Assembly: GCF_000787835.1 (NCBI RefSeq)
Contig: NZ_BBPP01000023.1
Location: forward strand, 88,185-127,187
From: Streptacidiphilus melanogenes
GTDB lineage: Bacteria; Actinomycetota; Actinomycetes; Streptomycetales; Streptomycetaceae
DNA length: 39,003 nt
Direction: 5' to 3'
Shown here: positions 24,507 to 31,997 of the stretch, piece by piece
Numbering within the stretch: position 1 is the first letter of the stretch
Layout: every line of letters begins with the position of its first letter
The notes under the pieces: model-generated
Seen by the model: the letters and a program-made list of their open reading frames with translations, nothing else
Told to the model about the DNA's origin: nothing
Databases searched by the model: none
Program-made: the position numbers and the translations under genes

Positions 24507-25085
24507 GTGCTGATCACCCTCACCGGCGGTCCCGGCGCCGGCAAGACCACCCTGGCCCGGGCCCTCGCCGCGACCGCCCCCGAGGGCCGGGACGTGGTGC
24601 TGCTGCACGGGGACGACTACTTCGTCACCGACCCGGCCACCGGTGTGTGGCGGCCCGACCCGCGGGGCGTGCCGCGGCTCGACGTCGGCGAGCCCGCGTC
24701 GCTCGACTGGGGCCACTGGGAACGGGACGTCGCGGCCGCGCTGCGCGCCGGGCGGACGGTGGTCGCCGACGGCCTTTTCGCGGCCACGACCACCACCGGG
24801 CGCGCGACGCCCGGACGCCTGGACGTGTTCGTGGACCTCGACGCGGACCTCCGGCTCGTCCGGAAGATCCAGCGCAAGTGCGTCCAGGGCGGCTTCCCCC
24901 TGGACGTGCTGTTGCGCAACTACACCGAGGCGCGCCGCGACGCGTTCCTGCGTCACGTCGAACCGCTGCGTGATCACTGCGCGCTGGTCGTCGACGGCGC
25001 GCGACCGGCCGAGGAGAACGCGGGGCTGGTATGGGCCGCGAGTGACGTGGCAACCGGACGTTCCGGAATTTCCCGTAGCGAATGA
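24507..25085 (+). CDS. Uridine kinase-like P-loop phosphotransferase
   Basis: 192 aa. Walker A is GGPGAGKTT at residues 7-15, and a HGDDYF segment (about 34-39) matches the substrate-site acidic pair of the uridine kinase/phosphoribulokinase group. A lid-like basic stretch (RKIQRKCVQGG, RNYTEARRDAF) lies at about 115-155, and VVDGLFA supplies a Walker-B-like strand. The last residues, from about 175, have poorer codon bias. It probably phosphorylates a nucleoside or small sugar in the cytoplasm, but it is shorter and more divergent than true Udk, so the substrate is open. GTG 24507 begins immediately at the first beta strand, supporting the start. Confidence 0.85.
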   Translation: MLITLTGGPGAGKTTLARALAATAPEGRDVVLLHGDDYFVTDPATGVWRPDPRGVPRLDVGEPASLDWGHWERDVAAALRAGRTVVADGLFAATTTTGRATPGRLDVFVDLDADLRLVRKIQRKCVQGGFPLDVLLRNYTEARRDAFLRHVEPLRDHCALVVDGARPAEENAGLVWAASDVATGRSGISRSE

Positions 25086-25136
25086 CGCAATTCCCGGCAG
25101 TGTGACCGCGAACCAGGTATCGATCATATAAACAAC

Positions 25137-25166
25137 TTGGGCGGCTGCTGTGGATCCCGGCATACT
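25137..25166 (+). promoter_or_regulatory. Candidate promoter of the four-paralogue operon
   Basis: TTGGGC (25137-25142) and CATACT (25161-25166) are separated by 18 bp in an AT-rich pocket after the kinase gene. This would give an untranslated leader of about 115 nt before ATG 25290, long enough for the hairpin described separately. Confidence 0.35.
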
Positions 25167-25261
25167 CGCAGGTCGCAGGCCAGTTGAGAGCCCATCACTC
25201 GCTGCCGTTGCGCCATGAATCGTGTGCTGTGGGGGAATTTGTCATGCTCGAAAAATTTCGT

Positions 25262-25286
25262 TCCTCGGGGACTGTTCCCTGGAGGA
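25262..25286 (+). promoter_or_regulatory. Hairpin masking the ribosome-binding site
   Basis: TCCTC (25262-25266) pairs with GAGGA (25282-25286), and GGGA (25268-25271) with TCCC (25276-25279). The right arm contains the GGAGGA ribosome site of ATG 25290, so folding would hide it. Confidence 0.4.
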
Positions 25287-25289
25287 ACC

Positions 25290-26135
25290 ATGGAATCTGA
25301 AGACATGTCCGGAGAGCCCGAGCCCCAAGCCGAGTCCCAGCCCGACTCCCAGGTCGAGCCCCAGGCCGCACCGGAGTCCGCACCGGAGTACGCGCCGGAA
25401 TCCACGTCGGCCCGGGCGCGTCGAAAGAGCGTCACCATCACCGTGGCGGCCGCGGTCTGGCTGGCCGTCGCCGGTACCTCGGCGGCGATCGCCGCCAACA
25501 CGGGCGGCGGTGGCACCGCCGTGGCCGAGGCACGGACCAGTGCGTCCCCGTCGGCCTCCCCGTCCGCACCCGCGGTGCTGCCGAGCATCGCCGCGACGCC
25601 GACGCCGAGCCCGAGCTCGACCGTCAAGGGTTACGTCAACGGCTCGACCCACAGCGGCGACCTGCGCTTCTTCCTGCTGCCGGTCCCGGACGACGCCGAG
25701 GCCTACGGCGACCCGGACGGCACCACGGAGAGCGTCTCGGACATCGCGAAGACGATGAGCAACTCGTCCACGAGCAAGCAGATCCTGAAGCAGTACGGCT
25801 GCACCGGCGGCGCCTCGCGCAGCTACCGGACCAATGACGGGCTCTACACCGTCGACGTCAACCTGATCCACTTCGACAGTGCCGGGCACGCCGCCGACTG
25901 GGTCAGCGGCCTGTCCTACGCCCATGGCGACAGCTTCGACATCTCCGGTGTCTCGAACGCCAAGGGGCAGGCGATCAACCCGTCCGACAGCGGCGGGACG
26001 GGAACGCTGATCGGCGTCTCCCACGTCGGCGACGTGGAGTACGAGATCGTCGTCTCCGGCACCGGCACCCTGGACCACTCCCTGCTCACACCGCTGATGA
26101 AGCGGCAGGAGCAGCGCCTCGGATCCGGCCACTGA
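25290..26135 (+). CDS. Exported single-pass membrane protein, paralogue 1 of 4
   Basis: 281 aa; not a family I can name. An acidic Pro/Glu/Gln/Ser-rich cytoplasmic tail (1-40) ends in RARRK. One helix spans about 48-70, a Ser/Pro/Thr/Ala linker runs to about 115, and an extracytoplasmic domain follows. The domain opens with GDLRFFLLPVPDDAEAYG, continues through a beta-rich middle (TVDVNLIHFDSAGHAADWV) and ends GDVEYEIVVSGTG, then DHSLLTPLMKRQEQRL. The same three blocks, in the same order, occur in the next three proteins. It contains one Cys (QYGCTGG). ATG 25290 is favoured over an ATG at 25215 because GGAGGA lies 4-9 nt upstream. Function unknown; it probably acts with its paralogues at the cell surface. 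Confidence 0.88.
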   Translation: MESEDMSGEPEPQAESQPDSQVEPQAAPESAPEYAPESTSARARRKSVTITVAAAVWLAVAGTSAAIAANTGGGGTAVAEARTSASPSASPSAPAVLPSIAATPTPSPSSTVKGYVNGSTHSGDLRFFLLPVPDDAEAYGDPDGTTESVSDIAKTMSNSSTSKQILKQYGCTGGASRSYRTNDGLYTVDVNLIHFDSAGHAADWVSGLSYAHGDSFDISGVSNAKGQAINPSDSGGTGTLIGVSHVGDVEYEIVVSGTGTLDHSLLTPLMKRQEQRLGSGH

Positions 26136-26155
26136 CAAGGGACTTGGAGGAAATG

Positions 26156-26980
26156 ATGAGTACCCCTGCAGACTCCGGGTCCCAGTCGGCGGCCGAACTG
26201 ACGGCCGAACCGACGGCTGAGCCCGCACCCGAGCTTGCGCCTGCGCCCGAGGCGGCTTCGGTGCCGCGGCCGCGCGGACGGACCGCGCGGATCATGGCTG
26301 CCGCGGTCGCGGTGGGCGTGCTGGGCGGAGCCGGCACCGGCTACGCGGTGCAGGCCTCTCGCAAGCCCACCCCGCTGCCGCCGCTCGCCGTCGCACAGCC
26401 GCAGTACCCCTCGGCGCACCGCAGCGCTCCAGCGCTGACCGCCGCCGAGGACGACATGGCGAAGACCGACGGCGACCTCACCAAGCTCCTGGTGCCGGTC
26501 CCCTCCGGCAGCAAGCCGTGGCCCGCACCGCTGGGCGAGAACGGCTGGCTCCCGTTCAAGGACTTCATCGAGGGCTTCGAGAAGCCGGACTCGGCGATGC
26601 GCTACCAGCTTCCTCTGGGGATCCGCCGCATCGCGGTGGCCACGTGGTTGCAGGGCTCCGACAGCTACGAGATCCAGCTGGTCCAGTACCGGCACGACCA
26701 GGGTGAGTCGGCCACGTCGTTCATCAACGGCCAGGCCGAGTACGCCTCGGACGACGTCGGCGGCCTGAACAACTACACCCAGATCCCCGACAGCTCGATC
26801 ACCGGCGGTGTCTACGTCGGGCCGAAGCAGCATCAGGACCCGGACGGTGGCAGCTACTACGAGGGCGTCGGCCTGGCCGTCCACGGAGACATCGCGGTGC
26901 TGATCTACGTCGACTCGTCGCACCGGGTCGACGGGAAGCCGCTGATGAACCTGTTGCAGAGTCAGTTGGAGCGACTGTGA
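26156..26980 (+). CDS. Exported single-pass membrane protein, paralogue 2 of 4
   Basis: 274 aa. Cytoplasmic Ala/Glu/Pro tail (1-40) ends in PRPRGRTAR; one helix at about 46-65; then an exported domain. Block 1 is GDLTKLLVPVPSGSKPW with GENGWLPFKDFIEGF, which aligns well with paralogue 4 (GRKGWVAMSDYAGLF). Block 2 is a beta segment, SYEIQLVQYRHDQGESATSF. Block 3 is GDIAVLIYVDSSHRVDGK, ending LLQSQLERL. No Cys and no catalytic motif. The gene starts 20 bp after paralogue 1; ATG 26156 is 5 nt from GGAGG, a better spacing than ATG 26153. Its stop overlaps the start of paralogue 3 (GTGA). Confidence 0.87.
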   Translation: MSTPADSGSQSAAELTAEPTAEPAPELAPAPEAASVPRPRGRTARIMAAAVAVGVLGGAGTGYAVQASRKPTPLPPLAVAQPQYPSAHRSAPALTAAEDDMAKTDGDLTKLLVPVPSGSKPWPAPLGENGWLPFKDFIEGFEKPDSAMRYQLPLGIRRIAVATWLQGSDSYEIQLVQYRHDQGESATSFINGQAEYASDDVGGLNNYTQIPDSSITGGVYVGPKQHQDPDGGSYYEGVGLAVHGDIAVLIYVDSSHRVDGKPLMNLLQSQLERL

Positions 26981-27813
26981 CCGACCAGCTTCCCCCGCCC
27001 GAGCAGCCGGTGCAGGCCGTGCAGCCGCTGCAGCCCGAGCAGCCCGAGCAGCCGGTGCAGGCCCAGCAACCGCTGCCGCCGGTCGAGACTCCCCGGGCGC
27101 CCGTGCGCCGGCGGATGGCCCTCGGGGCGCTCGGAGTCGCCTTCGTCCTTTCCGCCGTCGGCGTCGGAACCGGCGTCGGGCTGGCGCTGCGCTCGCCCGC
27201 CCCCGCGAAGCCGGTGGCGACCGCCCAGACGGCGAAGCCGACCTTCGGCGCGCACTCGGACGGCGACCACTACGGCTCGCTCAGCGACCTGCTGCTGCCG
27301 ATGCCGGCCGGCTACGCCTACGGCCCCGACGACATGGGCCTCGGGGACAACAGTGTGCTCACCCGTGACCAGTACGAGGCGATGTTCGCCAAGCAGTTCT
27401 CGTTCCTGAGCGCCGCCGAGCGGACCCAGCTGAAGAGCCGGCTCGACCTCGACCACGTTCTCGGGTACGGGCTGCGCGTCTACACCGACAACAGCTCGCA
27501 GGTCGTGGAGATGTCGCTGCTCCAGGAGAACCAGCACTCCGCCAAGGGCTGGGCGGAGGTCGGCAAGTACCTCGCCGACTCGACCGACGTCTTCCGTGCC
27601 GGACCGAGCATCCCGGGCCACCCGGAGGCCCACTGCTACCTCCTTCCCGCGCCGCCGGGCGACCGCCTCGACTCGATGCACTGCGACGCGGCCGTGGGCG
27701 ACCTGCTCGTCGCCGTCGACGCCTACGGCGCCGCCCCGCTCGACCAGCAGGGCGCCGCCGCGCTTCTGGAAGCCCAACTCAACCGACTCGCGATCCCGGG
27801 GGCCCAGATATGA
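26977..27813 (+). CDS. Exported single-pass membrane protein, paralogue 3 of 4
   Basis: 278 aa. The cytoplasmic tail is a Pro/Gln/Val repeat (PEQPVQAVQPLQPEQPEQP) ending in RAPVRRR; one helix spans about 47-70. The exported domain begins GSLSDLLLPMPAGYAYG (block 1), has VVEMSLLQENQHSAKGW as block 2 and ends GDLLVAVDAYGAAPLDQQ, then LLEAQLNRL (block 3). Two Cys (AHCYLL and MHCDAA) lie 18 residues apart and could form a disulfide outside the cell. GTG 26977 overlaps the previous stop and its own stop overlaps the next start, so translation is coupled on both sides. Function unknown. Confidence 0.87.
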   Translation: MTDQLPPPEQPVQAVQPLQPEQPEQPVQAQQPLPPVETPRAPVRRRMALGALGVAFVLSAVGVGTGVGLALRSPAPAKPVATAQTAKPTFGAHSDGDHYGSLSDLLLPMPAGYAYGPDDMGLGDNSVLTRDQYEAMFAKQFSFLSAAERTQLKSRLDLDHVLGYGLRVYTDNSSQVVEMSLLQENQHSAKGWAEVGKYLADSTDVFRAGPSIPGHPEAHCYLLPAPPGDRLDSMHCDAAVGDLLVAVDAYGAAPLDQQGAAALLEAQLNRLAIPGAQI

Positions 27814-29057
27814 CGACTTCCGACGAGCCCAAGCCGGCCCCCGCCGCGGCCGCACCGGCCGAACCCGCCGCGGCCGCACCGGCCAAGCCCGCATCGGCTG
27901 CCGAGCCGGCCGAGTCGTCTGCATCGCCCGCGCCCGGCGAAGCCGCGACCGAGGCGGAACCCGCCAAGCTCGCTTCGTCCGTGTCGTCCCGGGCGGCTGA
28001 GGCCGAGACGGTGGCGGAGGCCGCCGGGCCGGATGCCCCCGAGCCTGATGCCGGCGAGCCCGCCGATTCGCCCGCGCCTGCAGAGGCTGGGGCGGAGCCT
28101 GCCGAGACCACCGCGTCGGCCGAGCCGGCATCGTCCGCGCCTGCGCCCTCCTCCGCGCCTGCGCCCGATCCTGCCGAGCTCGCATCGCCCACCGGGCCTG
28201 ACGCGCTCGCATCGTCCGCGCCGCCGGAGGAAGCTGAGGCCGGGACTGTGGCGGGGCCCGCCGAGCCCGCCGCATCGCCCGAACCCGCCGGGTCGGCGCG
28301 CACGCGCCGACCCGCGTTGCGGACCGTGCTGCGATGGACCACCGCCACGGTCCTCTGCCTCGGGCTCGGGACCGGCACCGCCTTCGCGGTGATGGCCCCG
28401 AAGCGGACCGACGTCCCCGGACTGGCGACGCCGGCGGACGGCCGGTTCACGTACCCCGCGCTGCGGTTGCCGGAGCTGCCGCCGGGGGCCTCGGGTCCGG
28501 GTGAGAGCGGGCTCTCGCAGGGCGCGCCGGGCGGGACGGTGCCGCACGCGATCGGCGACGTCCGGCTGCTGCTGCTCCCGTCCGCGGTCGGCGCCAAGCC
28601 CGACCCGGCGCTGCCGGGGCGGAAGGGCTGGGTCGCGATGTCCGACTACGCGGGTCTGTTCACCTCGTCGGGCTCGGTGGCGCAACTGCTGCGGGAGAAC
28701 GGCGCGCGCCAGGTCGCGGCCACCGGCTGGACCATGCCGGACGGGACGCACGTCGCCGTCTACCTGGTGCCGTTCCGGAGCGGGACGGCGGCCACGGCCC
28801 TGACCCAGGCGGAGGCCATCGACATGCACCTGGCGCAGGCGCCCGACCAGGGCTTCAGCACGCCCGACGACTCCCCGGGGGCGGGGAACGGGCAGAACCT
28901 GACGGCGGCTGCGAAGGGCGGCAAGCCCGCCGTGCGGGCGTCCGTGTTCTCCGCCGACGAGATCGCGGGGCTGCTGGTGGTGACCAACCCGAAGGCGGTC
29001 AACCGGGTCGACTTCGAGCAGGCCCTGACGTTGCAGACCGAGCTGCTCGGCGGCTGA
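27810..29057 (+). CDS. Exported single-pass membrane protein, paralogue 4 of 4, with a very long disordered tail
   Basis: 415 aa. The first 165 residues are almost only Ala, Pro, Glu, Ser and Asp, acidic and surely disordered; a 24 bp direct repeat (27840-27863 and 27864-27887) suggests growth by slippage. TRRPALR then leads into one helix (about 172-194). The exported part carries block 1 (GDVRLLLLPSAVGAKPDPALPGRKGW), block 2 (HVAVYLVPFRSGTAATALTQ) and block 3 (DEIAGLLVVTNPKAVNRV with LTLQTELLGG). It aligns best with paralogue 2. No Cys outside the helix. ATGA overlap with paralogue 3; a strong nested hairpin lies right after the stop. The tail could tether cytoplasmic partners or span a crowded surface. 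Confidence 0.87.
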   Translation: MTTSDEPKPAPAAAAPAEPAAAAPAKPASAAEPAESSASPAPGEAATEAEPAKLASSVSSRAAEAETVAEAAGPDAPEPDAGEPADSPAPAEAGAEPAETTASAEPASSAPAPSSAPAPDPAELASPTGPDALASSAPPEEAEAGTVAGPAEPAASPEPAGSARTRRPALRTVLRWTTATVLCLGLGTGTAFAVMAPKRTDVPGLATPADGRFTYPALRLPELPPGASGPGESGLSQGAPGGTVPHAIGDVRLLLLPSAVGAKPDPALPGRKGWVAMSDYAGLFTSSGSVAQLLRENGARQVAATGWTMPDGTHVAVYLVPFRSGTAATALTQAEAIDMHLAQAPDQGFSTPDDSPGAGNGQNLTAAAKGGKPAVRASVFSADEIAGLLVVTNPKAVNRVDFEQALTLQTELLGG

Positions 29058-29066
29058 ACCCTGATA

Positions 29067-29104
29067 CCGCGGGGGTGCGTCCCCTAGGGGAAACACCCCC
29101 GCGG
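29067..29104 (+). terminator. Nested-palindrome terminator closing the four-paralogue operon
   Basis: CCGCGGGGGTG (29067-29077) pairs perfectly with CACCCCCGCGG (29094-29104). The loop itself contains the perfect palindrome TCCCCTAGGGGA (29080-29091) with the same centre. Ten bases separate it from the stop codon. Confidence 0.75.
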
Positions 29105-29145
29105 ATACATCCCTGGGCTAGGGAAAAGTCAGCCGCGAACCTGAT

Positions 29146-29173
29146 GTGACCCGGGCCACGGTGTGGCTAGGGT
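29146..29173 (+). promoter_or_regulatory. Promoter and possible operator of the ABC exporter operon
   Basis: GTGACC (29146-29151) and TAGGGT (29168-29173) are 16 bp apart, and the -10 ends 6 nt before GTG 29180, giving a leaderless transcript. GTGACCCGGGCCAC (29146-29159) is an inverted repeat with one mismatch over the -35, so it may be an operator. Confidence 0.45.
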
Positions 29174-29179
29174 CGTCCT

Positions 29180-30151
29180 GTGGCTGTCATCACTACGGAT
29201 CACCTCACCAAGAGGTTCCCCCGGGTCACCGCTCTGGACCACCTCAGTGTCGAGGTGCAGCCCGGAGTGGTCGGTCTGGTCGGGGCGAACGGCGCGGGTA
29301 AGTCCACTCTCATCAAGATCCTGCTGGGGCTGGCCCCAGCCACCGAGGGCACCGCCCGCGTGCTCGGGCTCGACGTCGCCACCGAGGGCGGCGCGATCCG
29401 CGAGCGGGTGGGCTACATGCCCGAACACGACTGTCTGCCGCCGGACGTGTCCGCGACGGAGTTCGTGGTGCACATGGCCCGGATGTCGGGCCTGCCCGCC
29501 ACGGCCGCGCGCGAGCGGACCGCCGACATCCTGCGGCACGTCGGCCTGTACGAGGAGCGCTACCGCCCGATCGGCACGTACTCGACGGGCATGAAGCAGC
29601 GCGTCAAGCTCGCCCAGGCGCTCGTGCACGATCCGCAGCTGGTGCTGCTGGACGAGCCGACCAACGGGCTCGACCCGGTCGGCCGGGACGACATGCTGGA
29701 GCTGATCCGGCGCGTCCACCGCGAGTTCGGCATCTCCGTGCTGGTCACCTCGCACCTGCTCGGGGAGCTGGAGCGCACCTGCGACCACGTCGTCGTGATC
29801 GACGGCGGCAAGCTGCTGCGCAGCTCCTCCACCGCCGACCTGACCGCCGCCACCTCACTGCTGGCGGTCGAGGTGACGGAGCGCCAGGACGATCCGGCCT
29901 TCGACGTGAACGCCGCACTGCGGGCGCGGCTGACCGAGGCCGGGCTGACGGTCGGCGCCGACTCCGGGCACGTGCTGCTGGTGGAGCTGGACGGGGACGA
30001 GGTCTACGACGTGATCCGGGACGCGGTCGCCGAGCTGGGCGTCGGTCTGGTCCGGCTGGAGCAGCGTCGTCACCACATCTCCGAGGTGTTCGCCGCGGGC
30101 GCCCACGGCGTGGACGGCGCCGACAAGGCCGAGGAGGTCGCTCATGTCTGA
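29180..30151 (+). CDS. ABC transporter ATP-binding protein (module 1)
   Basis: 323 aa cytoplasmic ATPase of the ABC-2/drug-export type. Walker A is GANGAGKST at about 38-46, Q-loop region GYMPEHDCLPPDV, signature YSTGMKQRVKLAQALVHDP, Walker B LVLLDEPTNGLD and switch His in VTSHLLGELE. A C-terminal extension of about 110 residues after the ATPase core ends in LRTTSEVF-like HHISEVFAAG, typical of export ATPases. GTG 29180 is leaderless. Its last 8 bp overlap the permease start at 30144. Together with the following three genes it makes a two-ATPase, two-permease exporter. Substrate unknown. Confidence 0.94.
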   Translation: MAVITTDHLTKRFPRVTALDHLSVEVQPGVVGLVGANGAGKSTLIKILLGLAPATEGTARVLGLDVATEGGAIRERVGYMPEHDCLPPDVSATEFVVHMARMSGLPATAARERTADILRHVGLYEERYRPIGTYSTGMKQRVKLAQALVHDPQLVLLDEPTNGLDPVGRDDMLELIRRVHREFGISVLVTSHLLGELERTCDHVVVIDGGKLLRSSSTADLTAATSLLAVEVTERQDDPAFDVNAALRARLTEAGLTVGADSGHVLLVELDGDEVYDVIRDAVAELGVGLVRLEQRRHHISEVFAAGAHGVDGADKAEEVAHV

Positions 30152-31037
30152 GACGCACGCGCCCGAGGGGCGCCTCGACGTCATCCACGACATCGGCTAC
30201 CGCCACTACGAGGGCCCCCGGCTGGGCGTCGGCTACGCCACCCGCTCGCTCTACACCTCGAGCCTGCGCGGCGCCTTCGGCCTGGGCCGGTCCGGCAAGT
30301 CCAAGATCCTGCCGATGGCCATGACCGCGATCATGGCGGTGCCCGCGCTGATCATCGTAGCCGTCTCGATCTACGTGAAGATGGGCAAGCTGCCCGTCGA
30401 CTACCCGCAGTACCTGACCAACCTGCAGTTCGTCACCGCGGTCTTCACCGCCGCCCAGGCGCCGGTGCTGCTCTCGCGCGACCTGCGGTTCATGACGGTC
30501 CCGCTCTACTTCTCCCGCCCGCTGCGCTCCAGCGACTACGTGCGGGCCAAGTACGCGGCGATGGTCTCCGCCGTCTTCATCCTCACCGTGCTGCCGATGC
30601 TGATCATGTGGATTGGCTCGATGCTGGGGTCGATGGACTTCGGCTACAACACCAAGCACTTCGCCTTCGGCGTCGTCGCCGCCGCCTTCTACTCGCTCGT
30701 CTACGCCGGCCTCGGCCTGCTGATCGCCTCGCTGACGCCCCGCCGCGGCTTCGGCGTGGCGGCGATCATCGCGCTGTTCATGGTCTCGGCGGGCGTCTCC
30801 GGCGCGCTGCGCGAGGTCATGCACGTGACCGGCCACCAGGCCGCGTCGTTCTGGGTGGCCATGCTGAACCCGGGCTTCCTGATCGACTCCACCGTCTCGT
30901 GGATGTTCGACCTGCCGCTGCGGGGCAACGTCGCACAGATGCCCACCACGCTCGGCGGCGTCGTCTTCCTCGCCGAGATCGCGGTGCTGGCCGCCGGCAC
31001 CTTCGCCCTGCTCGTCCGTCGCTACCGGAAGATCTGA
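30144..31037 (+). CDS. ABC-2 type permease (module 1)
   Basis: 297 aa membrane subunit. After a cytoplasmic N-terminus (HDIGYRHYEGPRLGVGYATR), about six helices follow, including AMTAIMAVPALIIVAVSIYV, VSAVFILTVLPMLIMWIG and GVVAAAFYSLVYAGLGLLIA. The loop DLRFMTVPLYFSRPLRSSDYVRAKY is characteristic of this permease group. It ends in a short basic tail (RRYRKI). ATG 30144 overlaps the ATPase gene by 8 bp. The next ATPase starts 11 bp after its stop, with GAGGAGG as ribosome site. Confidence 0.93.
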   Translation: MSETHAPEGRLDVIHDIGYRHYEGPRLGVGYATRSLYTSSLRGAFGLGRSGKSKILPMAMTAIMAVPALIIVAVSIYVKMGKLPVDYPQYLTNLQFVTAVFTAAQAPVLLSRDLRFMTVPLYFSRPLRSSDYVRAKYAAMVSAVFILTVLPMLIMWIGSMLGSMDFGYNTKHFAFGVVAAAFYSLVYAGLGLLIASLTPRRGFGVAAIIALFMVSAGVSGALREVMHVTGHQAASFWVAMLNPGFLIDSTVSWMFDLPLRGNVAQMPTTLGGVVFLAEIAVLAAGTFALLVRRYRKI

Positions 31038-31048
31038 GGAGGCAGCAC

Positions 31049-31969
31049 ATGACCACCATCAGCATCGACCGGGTCTCCCGCTGGTTCGGCAACGTCGTCG
31101 CGGTCAACGACGTCTCGATGACGATCGAGCCCGGCGTCACCGGCCTGCTGGGGCCGAACGGTGCCGGCAAGTCCACGCTGATCCACATGATGAGCGGCTT
31201 CCTGCCGCCCTCCTCCGGTGCGGTGACCCTGGACGGCACGCCGATCTGGAAGAACCAGCAGGCCTACAAGCAGATCGGGCTCGTGCCCGAGCGCGAGGCC
31301 ATGTACGACTTCCTCACCGGCTGGGACTTCGTCCTCGCCAACGCCGAGCTGCACGGCCTGCCCGATCCGGGCGCCGCGGCCAAGCGGGCGCTCGCCACGG
31401 TGGAGATGGAGTACGCGCAGGAGCGCCAGGTCTCCACGTACAGCAAGGGCATGAAGCAGCGCGTGAAGATGGCCTCGGCCCTCGTCCACGACCCGGCCGT
31501 GCTGCTGCTGGACGAGCCGTTCAACGGCATGGACCCGCGCCAGCGGATGCAGCTGATGGAGCTGCTGCGCCGGTTCGGCGCCGAGGGGCGCACGGTCCTG
31601 TTCTCCTCCCACATCCTGGAGGAGGTCGAGCAGCTCGCCCGCCACATCGAGGTGATCGTGGCGGGCCGCCACGCCGCCTCCGGCGACTACCGCAAGATCC
31701 GCCGCCTGATGACGGACCGCCCGCACCGCTACACGGTCCGCTCCAGCGACGACCGCGCGCTCGCCGCGGCGCTGATCGCCGACGCGTCCACGGCCGGCAT
31801 CGAGCTGGATCTGAAGGAGCAGCAGCTGCAGATCCAGGCGGTCGACTTCTACCGGTTCACCGAGCTGGTGCCGCGCGTCGCCAAGGAGGCAGGCATCCGC
31901 CTGCTGACCGTCTCCCCGGCCGACGAGTCGTTGGAGAGCGTCTTCTCCTACCTCGTCGCCGCCAAGTAG
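31049..31969 (+). CDS. ABC transporter ATP-binding protein (module 2)
   Basis: 306 aa. Walker A is GPNGAGKST, Q-loop region GLVPEREAMYDFLTG, signature YSKGMKQRVKMASALVHDP, Walker B VLLLDEPFNGMDP and switch SSHILEEVEQLA. The signature shares MKQRVK and ALVHDP with module 1, suggesting duplication of an ATPase gene. The C-terminal extension ends VSPADESLESVFSYLV. ATG 31049 follows GAGGAGG (31035-31041); the open frame begins upstream at 30608 but overlaps the permease. It pairs with the last permease of the operon. Confidence 0.94.
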   Translation: MTTISIDRVSRWFGNVVAVNDVSMTIEPGVTGLLGPNGAGKSTLIHMMSGFLPPSSGAVTLDGTPIWKNQQAYKQIGLVPEREAMYDFLTGWDFVLANAELHGLPDPGAAAKRALATVEMEYAQERQVSTYSKGMKQRVKMASALVHDPAVLLLDEPFNGMDPRQRMQLMELLRRFGAEGRTVLFSSHILEEVEQLARHIEVIVAGRHAASGDYRKIRRLMTDRPHRYTVRSSDDRALAAALIADASTAGIELDLKEQQLQIQAVDFYRFTELVPRVAKEAGIRLLTVSPADESLESVFSYLVAAK

Positions 31970-31997
31970 CCACGCTAGGGAAGGCCAAGACCCCATC

